DNA from: Psettodes erumei
Lineage: Eukaryota; Chordata; Actinopteri; Pleuronectiformes; Psettodidae
DNA length: 64,000 nucleotides
Reading direction: 5' to 3'
NCBI GenBank assembly: GCA_016785225.1
Contig: JAFBJZ010000939.1
Span: forward strand, 186,001-250,000
The notes below the pieces were generated by a model. The model was given only the letters and a program-made list of their open reading frames with translations. It was not told the DNA's origin and searched no databases. Made by a program: the position numbers and the translations under genes. This document shows, piece by piece, positions 24,510 to 35,426 of the stretch; position 1 is the first letter of the stretch, and the number at the start of each line of letters is the position of its first letter.

Positions 24510-25062
24510 ATGACCAAGTTCATGATGCAGTTACCAAACCTGATGCTCATCCGCTGCTGCAAATTGAGGATTGTGTTGATCAGGTTAGTTCAACACATTT
24601 TAAAGTAAATTTTACTTACTTAAGAGGTACTGGCAGATTCCATTGTCTTTAAGGGCAAAAAAAATCTCCTCCTTTATCATACCATCTGGTTTGTTCTCCT
24701 ACATGGTCGTGAGTTTTGGTTTGCAGAATGCATCCACAAAATTTTAGCGCCTGATGAACAGGGTGTGTCTTCCAGGGTTGAAAGGATGTGGGGTGTATTT
24801 GCATTGCGTGGTAATCTGTTGTGATACATGGGAATAACACCTGTCCCAAATTCAAAATTTGTTTGACCGCCTTAGTGATGCACGCTTAACAGTGCACCTG
24901 GCAAAGTGCGAGTTTGCCAAGGCCACCGTTGTCTACCTGGCAAAAGTTGTAGGACAGGGAAAGATGTGTGTATCTGAAGCTGAAGTAAATGCCATTGCCA
25001 AATATCTGGGTCCCACCACGAAAAAAGAGCTCTAGCATTTCCTCGCTACTATCGCAGTTTTT
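24510..25062 (+). pseudogene. Reverse transcriptase remnant, active site lost
   Basis: Readable pieces in order are AVTKPDAHP with IEDCVDQV (24,525-24,590), SSFIIPSGLFSY (about 24,665-24,700), FGLQNAS, and GCGVYLHCVVI (24,784-24,816). Then come LTVHLAKCEFAKATVVYL (24,889-24,942) and PTTKKEL with a following stop. The motif that should be Y-x-D-D reads Y-L-H-C at 24,796-24,807, so the catalytic aspartates are gone. Several stops and frame changes occur. The junction with integrase at about 24,485-24,510 lacks the usual linker and the RT N-terminus, implying a deletion. Confidence 0.85.
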
Positions 25063-25540
25063 GTAAAAACTTTTTGACCGTGGTAGCCCATCTAACAGAT
25101 TCGCTGAAGGGCAATGTTCAGTTTGTTTGGTCAACCTCCTTGCAGGTGCAGGTGGATGCAAGTGATGTCAGTGCCGGATTGCTGCAGGCACAGACTGATA
25201 GCAGTGGAGTGGATCATCCCGTGAGTTTTTATTCCAGGAAGTTTGACTCATTCCAGTTAAACTATTCCTTGATCAAGAAGGAGACCCTCGCCCTTATCTG
25301 GGCATTACAGCATTTTGAAGTTTACGTAGGATCCAGTGTCCCCTTGGACTTGTACACTTACCACAATCCTGTCACCTTCTTGAACTTGGGCACATCGCAG
25401 TGGATGTTGTACCTTCAGGGTGATTGTTTGGACATCCACCACATCAAAGCATTTCGTTGCTCTGTACTTGTGACATGCAATGACAAAAAGTTGAATCTAA
25501 TCTAATCTAATCAAAGGCTCAGAAAATGAAAAATCCAGTG
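25063..25540 (+). pseudogene. RNase H remnant interrupted by a LINE tail
   Basis: A 143-codon frame (25,074-25,505) reads through the RT-RNase H connection (VVAHLTDSLKGN) and the RNase H fold (VDASDVSAGLL, FYSRKFDSFQLNYS, KETLALIWALQHFEVY). A block of roughly 30 residues is missing between the two parts near 25,140. The conserved T-D-H-N-P motif reads T-Y-H-N-P, losing an active-site Asp. After HHIK the family sequence stops at 25,449 and resumes at 25,510, with a 60-bp foreign piece between. RNase H would have degraded the RNA strand during reverse transcription. Confidence 0.88.
25443..25516 (+). mobile_element. Nested LINE 3'-tail insertion with 7-bp TSD
   Basis: A 60-bp piece (25,450-25,509) begins CATTTCGTTGCTCTG and ends GTTGAATCTAATCTAATCTA. 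It is flanked on both sides by ATCAAAG (25,443-25,449 and 25,510-25,516). The sequence resembles the 3' end plus AATCT tail of teleost LINEs. The host RNase H sequence continues directly across the duplication. It is therefore a strongly 5'-truncated retroposition into the already inserted Gmr1-like element. Confidence 0.85.
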
Positions 25541-25742
25541 GCCAGAGCTGTGAAGTTTTGTCTGACTGAATTACTCTCACTAGTCTGCCTGACCTGTCCT
25601 TCTTAAATTGCTTCTCCAGGTGCCGGGCGAGGCGTAGTGCTTGGCTACCGCGGTCATGCCCACCCACTCCTACAAGTTCTGTGGAGTTGTGCGCACGTTA
25701 GTTAGCAGATAAAAACTCACTTTTTAGAGCTGGCTGTCACAG

Positions 25743-25752
25743 TGTGTATGTA

Positions 25753-25783
<31 letters not shown>

Positions 25784-25806
25784 ATGTATGCATGTATGTT
25801 TGTATT
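25743..25806 (+). repeat. (TG)n/(TATG)n microsatellite
   Basis: A TG run is flanked on both sides by GTAT/TATG units, a compound simple repeat just downstream of the gypsy remnant. Confidence 0.9.
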
Positions 25807-26209
25807 TAGTGTTCTCTTTTACAACTGTTTCACAAAAATTATGTAGAAACAAAAATGTCTATATATGGGTCTCAAAGGGTTAATTCATTCATTTTTGTTC
25901 ATTTGACTAATACATGTGGCCTGAACATTCTGGAATCAGCCTGTAAAACAACCACTATTTCTATGTTTTTTTTTATTGCCTCTATAGCTCCACTTACATT
26001 GGTAAAATCCACAAATATGCACAAAATTCCCCAGTTTAAGAGCCATGGCAACATCTGCAAGGGCCCAGTTCAACATATACCTCTCTCTCTCTTTCTCTTG
26101 CTCCGTCTGTCACTCTCTTTCTGTCTCCCGCTCACACACACAACAAATTTATTTGTTCTGTCTCTGAAGCGAATGTGTAATTCGAAGGGCAAAGGGTGGT
26201 GATGCTCAA

Positions 26210-26405
26210 TTAGCTTGGTTCATGTGTGTGTCAGGACGAATTGAGTGACGAGCCACGGTGACCAGATCTCATCAGCTGAGAGATAAGTCATCCAGCATCA
26301 GTTGCAGTGAGGCCCAGCCCCAGCGCCCTCCACCTCCCACCTGTCTCCCATCACATTACTGAGCTCTAATCAGACAGGCATTCCCGTGGGCTTCAGTTTG
26401 CTGGG
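26210..26405. promoter_or_regulatory. Candidate conserved noncoding block
   Basis: This is complex, GC-balanced sequence with CAATTAGC, TCAGCTGAG (E-box), TCTAATCAG and a C-rich centre, between AT-rich flanks. It is an inference from composition only. Confidence 0.25.
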
Positions 26406-26549
26406 GGCTACACACTAAGAGAGTAGATCATAAGTTGCAAAATACATCTCTGCTACATATAATTAACCAATTCCGGAGAATATGTTATACATTAACAATC
26501 TGTGTTCATGTAAGTAAAACTATCTATTTATCAATATGTACTATGTTCT

Positions 26550-26740
26550 GCAGTCTGTTCCAGAAAGCAGGTTAAGTGAAAACTCTTAAGTTTATTCACC
26601 CTGACATGAGGGAAATTATAGATTTTCAATTCCAGAAACTGAAATGACTTTAACTCTGAGTTGGTTACCACAGAAACTTACTCTGTGAAGCTAACCAGCT
26701 CACTATGGATTTTTTTTTCAATAAACATCCCTTGGTCTCA
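26550..26740. repeat. Possible DNA-transposon-derived repeat
   Basis: The stretch contains TTCCAGAAAGCAGGTTAAGTG, CACCCTGACATGAGGGAAA, a second TTCCAGAAACTGAAATGAC and TTACTCTGTGAAGCTAACCAG. I recall this word order from a repeat common in fish and often found beside PIF/Harbinger-type transposons. The copy carries no coding sequence and the family call is tentative. Confidence 0.4.
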
Positions 26741-28339
26741 TCCTGCCGAGCCCAAAGAAGTTGTCTGAATGTTGCTTCATTTCCTCAGTCACACAGTCAA
26801 TATTGTTTTAATTGGCTTTGTTTTAAGACATCATGAATCCTTATTCTGTACTTTTCATTGTAGGGCCTGGAACTACAAGATAACATGACTGGTGAGAAAT
26901 GTTTTGCATACCAGGAGGCAGATGAAACTTCTCTGTTCTATCAATAAAGTCGCAAGGTTGCATTATCTACATGCCAAAACAACACTCACACATGATGCTC
27001 AACAGATTCAGAGAACAAGACAATGACAGTGGTTGTCCTCCCCATGTCCCTGGGAACTGGGATTCTTGGGTAAGACTTGGACTTCCAACAAAAGAACCGG
27101 GCTACCTACCAGCCAACATTAGGCTGTGCAAAAGAGGGGGGATTTCCAGGTTATCAGCAAATGACCTGTACTAGTACTCAATGCCTCCATAAAGTCTTAG
27201 ACCACAGATTTATAGAATAAATACAAGGAAAGTAAAATTACTTCTAATTCATAGCTCATAGTGAAATACATTTAAGAAAATTAAATGTAAAATTTGAAAC
27301 AGACCCCTGTTGTGTGGCCAGATGCAAATATAGTTTAGTTATGTAGGGCTATTTCAAGATTGGATCAGAGGTCTTCATAAGCACATAAAAGGTGGTTAGG
27401 ACAATGAGTCCTAAAAGTTAGTACAAAATTATTTAAATTTGCTATTGTAAATTTGGCACTCCACAACTCTTCTGGGAAATTCTGAAGCTACAGAATCTGT
27501 ACTGGGCCAGCCAAAAAAACAAATTCAATAATCTTTTATTTTACAGAACTCATTTCAAATGCTTGATTCTAAATCCAACTGCAAATAAACATGGAATGAA
27601 GCCCACTGCATTACATACTATAGCTAACTTTGTAGGAATTTACTCCTCGCCCCCAGGAGGAGTGTTGAGCTGGGAAATGGCTTTTGCATACTGGTCACAC
27701 AATGTATTGCACTTTCTGATAACATCACTCTTTGGCCATGAAAGTTTTTTTGGTTTTTTTTCAGTCAACACTATTTGGATAGTATCAGATAATGATGTAT
27801 AGTGGTTGTCAACCTTTAGTAAAGTAAAGATCATTTTTATTGAGATGTAAGAAATAATGTTTCATTATGTTCATTCATGATATTTAGTTAATGTTTATGT
27901 AGTATTAACTGTAACCTAAAGAACTGTTTTTACACTTTTGCAGAAAATCTTTAATAAATGTCTTTATTAAATCAACATAAAGCAGACAACAGCGAGAAGT
28001 TTCATTTGAACTTTTAAGACATCAATGTTGGATGTTTTCTACAGAGTAAAGAGGAGGAGCACTAAAAGGTCCAGGTCAGTCATTAGTTTCAGAGGTCAAC
28101 AGATTCTGCCTGCATCCAGTGTGTGATTGGTACCTTCTTCACTTACAGACCAAGAGCGCCTGAGCAGGACAGCAGGCAGAATCATAAGATGGTAATTCTC
28201 TGTTTCAAATTGAACTGATTGAAGTTGAGATGAGGATGTGGCTACTCAAATTGAAGAGTGAGATGGAGATAGGCTCATATCTCGCTCATTAACATTCATT
28301 TCTCTCTCTTCTGCAGTGCCTATTGCTTTTGCCCACAAT

Positions 28340-28360
28340 GACACACACACACACACACAA
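28340..28360 (+). repeat. (AC)n microsatellite
   Basis: About ten AC units. Confidence 0.9.
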
Positions 28361-29219
28361 GCAGGATTTAAAGAAAGAGCAGTAAACACACTTGTATATT
28401 TGCAGGTGCCGTTTGGTATCATCATGATTTAGCATCTCACAGCATTACATATGTATGAGAACAGGGTTTTCCAATCACTTTTGTGCATCTTTAAAATTAC
28501 TTCTCTGTTATCATTGCGGATTACAAGCCCACTCATCTCACTACAGTGTGGAATGAATTCAGTTCTCCCATGCTCAAGATATTACCTGCCTATTGTAAGC
28601 GGATGTCAGTGTGCCTGGAGTTTTCTCTGATTTACTGTATGTGTCTGATGCCTTTCAAGCGCCACTCCTTGGTTTGCTGCTGAATGAGATGGAAGCCAGT
28701 TTTTGTGAGATAAAGCACGTCTACATCTGCAGAGTGCTTCCATGCAAAGACGAAATAGTGACGCTCCCACACACATACAGTGAAAGAACATGAACTGCAT
28801 TTATCTTAATATAATGACATATGCAATATACTCTGCAAGTGTTGCTTCTGCCACTTTAGCGGCTAAGTTACAACAATATCAATATAACTGGATGGATTAA
28901 GCCAAGTACAAGAGTGGCATGTTACAAATGGTACAGGAGCATCCGTAGCCAATTTTCCCCAGTCGATTTTCTGTGCGACAGGAAGAGCAACTGCTGTTTC
29001 AGTGTAATTTCAAGTGCTGTTATGACAGGGAACAGAACATGTTAGTGGTGATTTCCACTCACTGATGTGGTTACACTTGAGAAGAGTAAAGATTATGTAT
29101 GCATTTTAGAGAGAGGGGTACGTTTACAACTTTTCAGCATCTAGCTAGAATGCCTTCAATCTGTCTCCATTGCTTCTGGGTTGCATTTACACTTGGGCCT
29201 TTGAGATACTGAAACAGCT

Positions 29220-29460
29220 ATTTTATTCCTGCCTCGGTGGCTGTAGCAGCACTGGCAGGGAGGACCTGAATGCAGACTCCAAAGCAGGCAGCTTCAGTGA
29301 AGATACTTCAACAGTGGAAAAAAAAGGCAGGCTTACAAGCGGACAAGATGAACGAGCTGGCAGTCCAGAACACAGGTAGGCAGAGGCACTGGAAAATACA
29401 CACTGGTAACAAGAACATAAAGCTTTGTTTATGGACAGCTTGTAAAATGACTCTGTAACC
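29220..29460. repeat. Possible LTR-element flanking fragment
   Basis: The order GCAGACTCCAAAGCAGGCAG, AGGCAGGCTTACAAGCGGAC, GAACGAGCTGGCAGTCCAG and AACACAGGTAGGCAGAGGCA resembles leader sequence of teleost LTR retrotransposons, and the GC content is higher than nearby. There is no coding capacity and no defined end, so confidence is low. Confidence 0.35.
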
Positions 29461-30399
29461 CTCTCCAGCTTTATGCAAATATACAATCATTGATCCTAAA
29501 TCTTCTCAGATTTTTTTCCCCAAAGCATAGTTCACATCAGCAGATGCTTTCTGTGAAAAAAAAAAAAATTCTTTTGGGGTTTTTATGTTTAAGTAGCTCT
29601 AACCCACACCTCCAGTCATCTTTCCTTGACTGGACTCCAGGTTTGCTAATTCTTGTCTCCAGTTAGTTTTTTGTCGGTGTCCTCAACTGAAAGGTTCACA
29701 TATTTTCCAACCTACACTGTGAATGTTTGAATGATGTTTTCAATATCCGGAAGAATACAGTAAAAATGAATATATATACAAATGCAAGTGGTTCCAAAGG
29801 GTTCTCTTTTTTTGTGACTGATTATTTGGACATGGTCATCTGTACCTATTTGTGAGCTTGTGTGTGTGCAGATCTTTCCTCCCTCCTCGTGTTTAATCAG
29901 CCATTTAATCAAACTGCAAGGTCAAACATTAGAACCAGCCGGAGAGAGCTGATGTTTAAGAGTCACTTTAATGGGTCTGTCACACATCACTGGCATGTGG
30001 ATTGCAATGAGGGTTTTTACTCTGTTTACAGTGACATTTGCATTGATTTCCTTCTCATAAGCTGGACCACTGCTCTCTATACACTTTAAGTAATTAACGG
30101 ACACATTTTAAAGGCATCCATTCATGCATGATACAAAGTGCAATCAACAATGAAATATGGTCCAGATCACAGGATCACAAAATTTGTGAAGGGAGTGAAA
30201 TGAGAATTACTTTGCACGGTCATCTGTAGAGTTAACATGTTCAATACTATTCATCTCCTATACATGACAGATTTGAATAGCAATTGTTGGGTAAAGTTAA
30301 TACTCAGTACTTATTAACATGAATAATGGAATTAAAATGGTTATGGTCATGAAAAACAAGCTTTCACTGAAATAAAATGCTTGAATCACATCTATCCAT

Positions 30400-30640
30400 C
30401 CAAACAGTTTCTGTCCTCAGTCCACACGGGCTCACAGTGCTTCTCCTTAGCTACCTCTTCCAGCTCCCTCTGGGGTATCCCAAGGCATGCCCATGCCAAA
30501 TGGTATATATAATCCCCCTTTGAATTTTGACTGTCATTGAGTCTCATTTTATCTGGATTTGCCTGGAATAACTGGACACAGAGGCATCTTTAATCCAATA
30601 CCAGAGCTGCCTCATGGGGTGGGTGACACCCTGTGAGTCG
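30400..30640 (-). mobile_element. LINE reverse transcriptase C-terminal remnant
   Basis: On the minus strand, 30,512 down to 30,440 reads YHLAWACLGIPQRELEEVAK. This is the LAW-x-x-LGIPQ-x-ELE segment known from the C-terminal end of a non-LTR retrotransposon ORF widespread in fish. Upstream (to about 30,640) the frame is recognisable only in pieces and contains a stop. Downstream lies a TGGATGGATAG tail (complement of about 30,392-30,402), consistent with a retroposon 3' end. It is 5'-truncated and dead. The clade is not assigned. Confidence 0.7.
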
Positions 30641-31424
30641 TTCTCTGCATGACTTGATATTCTGTTTGCTCCAATACCAATTTATACCAGGGCACAAATG
30701 ACACATATTAATCCCAATATATGTTTTATTATTACAATCAAGGCCATGTCACGTAACTTATGAGTTTAATGCATCTGTTGTAGAAGAATTATCTATAAAG
30801 CACAGACAATATTTGAATGAGCACACAAAAGGAATATATATTGCACAACATAGGTGCAGATGGTAACAGCAAGATGGTTCAAAGTGTCTTAAAATTATGT
30901 TGTAACAAAGGTTTTTAAAGGGTTTGAATGCATTCCTTTTTCCTGATACATTTAGATGTTTGTCCCTACATGGTACAGTCTTCACTGATGCTCACAGGTC
31001 ATGTCAGGGTCAAGTTCAGTTGACTAGGAAGATAACTATTTCTGAACAGAAGCTTTACACGACAGAGTGTTGAAAGACACAGTCAACCCAATTATGGAAA
31101 AGTGTACTTGTTTCTTTCATGATGACTCTAATACTTTTCCTCATCATATCATAGGCTACTTCTGAAAATATTTTCATCACCACCAAATGATTTGCTGAAA
31201 AAACTCCCTTGTATTACAACAAAATGTAAAAGGCAGCATTGATCAGGACATGTTACTTCGGGTACCAGTAAGACAGTCAAATTCAATCCAGGAAGTGCAA
31301 GAGTCCAGGCGTTTCTTGGCTTGTCAGATCCACATTGGTGCACAGTGGTTTATAATATGGAGAAGTTATCAAGTTGGCACTTAATCTATCTTTTGTCCTG
31401 ACAATAGTGTAGCAAACAGGTAAG

Positions 31425-31560
31425 AACTAGACCAGGGGTGACAGGGCCTTTCTCAGTTGCTGCCACCACCCTGCAGAACTCTCTCCCATAACACATTTGT
31501 GACTGTGCCAAACTGACAAAAAACATATTCAAGAAATTACTCAAAAACTGCTTTCAGCAC
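31425..31560 (+). mobile_element. LINE ORF 3'-terminal remnant
   Basis: One plus-strand frame reads GPFSVAATTLQNSLP, stop, HICDCAKLT, then IFKKLLKNCF (31,445-31,554). This corresponds to the F-S-V-x-A-P-x-x-W-N-S-L-P motif and the following K-K-x-L-K helix at the end of non-LTR RT proteins (L2/CR1/Rex1-type). The Trp is replaced by Gln and one stop is present. It is an ancient fragment of about 130 bp, opposite in strand to the neighbouring LINE at 31.8-32.3 kb. Confidence 0.7.
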
Positions 31561-31814
31561 CTGATTAGCATTTTTCTTCTGTGTAAAGCAGTTGAGCCAA
31601 GTTCTACATTTTTGGCAGAAACCGCATTGGCACCCACGCTGATTCACCTAAATACTCTCATTTTAAGGAATAAGGGGGGTCTTTTTTCATGTTGTTTTAA
31701 AGTTGGTCTAAACATGGCCTTAGGCCTTAGGCATCAGTCCTTAAACAATTCTCGCCACTCTACAGCAATCATGGCATGGCTAATTCACATTATGAATAAA
31801 GTAACAAAATGAGA

Positions 31815-32285
31815 GATTAAAGAAGCTTTTATTGTCACTATACACAAGAGATTGCAGGTGCCCACATATACATCATATATTCATCATCCATTCACATATG
31901 ACATGAAAAAAGGCAGGTTGAATATGGGTATAATATCTTTAATTAATATATTTATTAAGAATTCCTCTCAGGTAACAGGAAGTATTGCATTGTTTTGGCA
32001 GTATAGATGTATTGCACATGTAGAGAACATCTATGATGACAGGCATGACAGGTAGTCACGTAAGAGGTTCATCAAAGTCACTTGGGGTGTAGGAGAGGTT
32101 GTCCGAGTTGTGGATCCCCAGAAATTTAAATCTGTGGACGATTTCCACACGGTCTCCGAGGAAGATGGGCAGATTGTCAGCTCTGCACTTCCTGAAGTCC
32201 AAAATCAGTTCTTTTGTTCCTAATATTTGCACAATATCTTCTACCACGTTTATTTGAGGTCCATCTGCCCCTGCTCCCTTCTGCT
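31815..32285 (-). mobile_element. LINE fragment (Rex1/L2-like), RT 3' part plus tail
   Basis: The minus-strand frame upstream of 32,056 reads GTKELILDFRK (complement of about 32,187-32,217), then VEIVHRFKFLGIH. This is the K-T-K-E-x-x-x-D-F-R and F-K-F-L-G motif set following the RT catalytic domain of L2/Rex1-type LINEs. The element 3' end is probably at about 31,815, where the minus strand reads GTGACAATAAAAGCTTC, a tail typical of teleost LINEs. Family similarity fades between 31,860 and 32,060. The copy is strongly 5'-truncated. Confidence 0.7.
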
Positions 32286-32289
32286 ACCA

Positions 32290-33455
32290 CATTAGTTGAA
32301 AGCATGTGAACCTCAACTGTGTGCTGCCATCACTGTAACAACACAATGGTCCTAATCTGTACTGAGCTGTAACAAAAGGAGACAACTGGGATTTTGGGTG
32401 AAGGATGGGATATGTTCCATTGTATTACTGCTATCTTTAATGTCACAGACTTTCCTATTCAGGATTCTCAAAGTGGTTTGACTCTGTCTCTGATGTTTGT
32501 GTTCATTACTTAATAACAATAATTAATAAAATCACTTAAATGCAAATTTCATTACTGTGCACATGTAAAAAAACATCACAAAATTCACAGACAAACAATA
32601 GGGTTCTTTGATGTGCTGTGATCTAAATGAGAAGAGAATGTGTATTTATGTTAATCCACAGATCAGTTCTTTGTTTACGGTGGTATCTCTACTGTAAAAA
32701 TTCCAGCCACTCCTACAACTTCAGCTTCAGTGCAAAGGGGCAATAGTTAAAACTGAGCTCCTCAGCACTTCCTACTACTGCTTAAAGTGAGTCCAGAAAT
32801 TGGTGGGACACTTAATTTGGTTGCTTGCGTCCTTATTCTTTCAGTCACTGCATCATGTTTGTAACCATAGGTCACATCATTGGTCCTTTGTTACCACAAC
32901 ATTCCAGTACAACTGGAGCATCACAGTACCCATCCTCCTGTTGATGTTGGGGCACAAAGGGAACAGTGAAAAACTTCAAGTTCTGTTTTCAGCAAATATG
33001 AGCCAAGTGCACTTTGGCACATGACCATTGTATTTCTACAGTTTACCATGTGATCGATGCATCAAAAGATAAAATAATTCATGTCATGCTTAGCTCCTAG
33101 AGTTGTAAAATCCTTTCTCAGAATTTTATAGTGTGTTATGACTTGGCATCTTCTTCATTTATTCAAACTGTGTTTCATGTCTTATATGTCATGTATCACC
33201 ATTATCTGTTGTAAAAATCTTAAAAATAGCCAACCTGGTTTCAGTCTTTAAACGACAAAGCTGAAAATAATTTGATTGTCATGATCATGAGCTGTCATTT
33301 CAAACACCAAGAAGGAGAGACCTTTCAATTGCCATAGCTGATGACATTATGTAATGTGACTCACACCCATTCCCAGGCGTGATAATCTCATTGGTGACAG
33401 TCTCCCAGGAAACCACCCAGGAAACACGTCCAATGTATGCGTGTCTGCAGCATGT
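32290..33455. other. AT-rich noncoding stretch, nothing recognised
   Basis: Only short frames without domains. No repeat recognised. Confidence 0.5.
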
Positions 33456-33461
33456 ATTCAG

Positions 33462-33835
33462 CCATATCAAAGTAGATACAATGAGTTTATATTGTGGGCT
33501 GTAGAAAGATGCATGGAGGACATGGTATTTGTGCAGTGTAGCCAGCCAGCTATTTCATGGTCCATGCATGAACATGCAGATTTGTCAGCTGCATTTATGC
33601 TGCCAATCTCCTGATGTACCACATCCCAATGGTGTTGTACTGGATGCACATCTGGTGTCTGGGGAGGCCACTGTACATCATCATACTGGAAGTAGCTGTT
33701 TGTAGATGGGTAAGGTGTCACCATACATTGATACACATGGCATTAAAATGATTGATTTTTGGTGTTTAAAAATGAAGGGGCCCAATGTGTGCCAAGAAAA
33801 CATTCCACTGCTCCAGTGCAATTTTTAGATTGCAC
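33462..33835 (-). mobile_element. Tc1-like transposase remnant (family shared with 4.2 and 63.6 kb)
   Basis: On the minus strand, 33,812 downward reads MFSWHTLGPF, then a degenerate stretch with a stop. It continues through SYFQYDDVQWPPQTPDV and HHWDVVHQEIGSI (33,690-33,600). W-P-P-x-S-P-D-x-N-P-x-E-x-x-W is the hallmark of the Tc1 DDE catalytic C-terminus, with the catalytic third acidic residue in N-P-x-E. Here that segment reads HPVQ, so the Glu is lost. The region between YFQ and WPPQ lacks about 20 residues. The rest of the transposase and both terminal repeats are missing. Transposases of this family act in the nucleus by cut-and-paste at TA sites. Confidence 0.8.
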
Positions 33836-35334
33836 CATTAAAACTACCCTACTGTCTCATGGCTGAATGTCACAGCAAATAAAGACCTTCATTTTTTGTA
33901 TATATGTGTATACACATGAGCTAGGACTGATCTGTAGCCTAACCTCTGCATAAGCAATCAACAGACTTTAAGTTGTAGTATTTCTGATTTAGTCAACACT
34001 CTGCAGAGAAGAATGCAAATGTACTCGGTATGTACAGGAGGATGTTGTGGATGATGTTAGGTCAAGAGCCTTGCCGATGCACGCACCTCCCAAAACAAAG
34101 TATCATGCAGATGGGAGCACAAAGAACAAAATTCCTCTTCCAAATTTAGTGGTTTCTTTACACTGTCAGAGGGGTGAAGCTTATCTTAGCTTCAATTTCT
34201 TTCCTTTTCTATACATTTTCTTTACAGTATGGTTTGTTAAAAGTAGGCATGTAATGTACCCTCATTCCATACATGTACAGTAGAAAATGCTGGAGTAACA
34301 ATCATACATACACTATGTTTACTTACCAGCAGCCCAGAGGTGGATAATTTCAACTTTACCTTTGAAGGAGGCGAAGTCTGAACTTGTCAATATTAGTGCA
34401 ATAGACTCCAGGTTTAAATCGTGATCATGTCTATTCTAAAAGAGATGTGTCAATCTACAGTATATGAGACTTGATCTAAATTAATAAAGGTTGGATAAAA
34501 GATATAAATCTACTAAATATTTATGTTTGTAGGGTACCTGCCATGACACTCATGCTGGGCCTGTGCTCGACAGTTTCAGTGGGAACCATTTAGTTGATTG
34601 AAGTGAGTCATGACGACACTTGGCTGTTACCTTGTGTAAACACATCTGTCTCCTGCAAACCAGGGAGTGTAGGACAACATGTTAACGCAACCTGACAGCC
34701 ATGGATCAAAGCCTGTATTGCCTTTGATTGCATTTGTGCCTGAACCACAATGTGGTACATTACTGGTCAGCTGTTTCAGACTGCATGAATTAAAAACAGA
34801 AGAAGCAAAACAAGGAAGGCTCCAATATCATGGTCACATTTAACATTACAAGGAACCAGCCAGGGTGAATGAATTGCTTAAATGAATCTGTGTAATGTGC
34901 TGCCAGGAAAAATTGGTGATGTAACAGATGTAAATACTTCCTGCTGACTTCAAAAAGCATCAAAGATCCATGACATATTAGAAATATACACTGCCAACGG
35001 AGCACCAGAGAGAGACATAGGGAGAGACAAGAAGATGTATTTTAAGAGGACATTTAACAGAAAGCAAAGTCAACAAACTGTCCTACACAGAATAATGAAG
35101 ATAACTAGTGCTGACAGTAGTTTGGAGGACAGAGGTGCTGGTATTACACATGCATGCACTAATAAAAAAAATGCAAACGTGCACCATCATACGCATTAGA
35201 TCTGCAATTCACTCAACCGTCTTGCAGTCCTTTCTGTTCTTGAGTTGCAAGGCTGTGGAGAAGGGAAGTCACACAAACAACCCACAAAAATATTAATTAA
35301 TGTCATATAAAATACAGTGCACAAAAACAAAAAC

Positions 35335-35426
35335 AAAAGTTCTCCTTGGACGGTTGTTCCAAGCATCTTGGAGAACCTGCCACAGCTCCACTGTGGATCT
35401 GGTCTGTCTCAATGTCCTCTGTGTAT
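35335..35426 (-). mobile_element. Tc1-like transposase C-terminal fragment, second family
   Basis: The minus strand reads RSTVELWQVLQDAWNNRP within 35,345-35,415 without a stop. S-x-x-E-L-W-x-x-L-x-x-A-W is the C-terminal helix region of teleost Tc1-type transposases. Only about 30 codons are recognisable. The sequence differs from the remnant at 33.5 kb, so it derives from another family. The stop-free frame suggests either a younger copy or chance preservation of a short piece. Confidence 0.75.

Larger units (their letters stand above)
22790..25560 (+). mobile_element. Decayed Ty3/gypsy retrotransposon, Gmr1-like domain order
   Basis: Five homologous coding segments lie in one direction: a gag zinc knuckle (22.85 kb), the protease C-terminal region (23.28 kb), integrase (23.55-24.48 kb), reverse transcriptase (24.51-25.06 kb) and RNase H (25.07-25.53 kb). 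Sequence similarity is to Ty3/gypsy, yet integrase precedes RT, which is the Ty1/copia order. The Gmr1 group of deuterostome gypsy-like elements, first described from Atlantic cod, is known for this arrangement. Many frameshifts, stops and internal deletions are present and catalytic residues are lost, so the copy is dead. LTRs could not be delimited; GC-richer sequence at about 25,610-25,740 may be 3' terminal remains. Confidence 0.85.
25810..30395. other. Noncoding stretch
   Basis: No gene recognised. It contains the candidate block at 26.2 kb, two possible repeat fragments (26.55-26.74 and 29.22-29.46 kb), the microsatellite at 28.34 kb and an A run near 29,556-29,568. Other frames are short and domainless. 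Confidence 0.5.
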
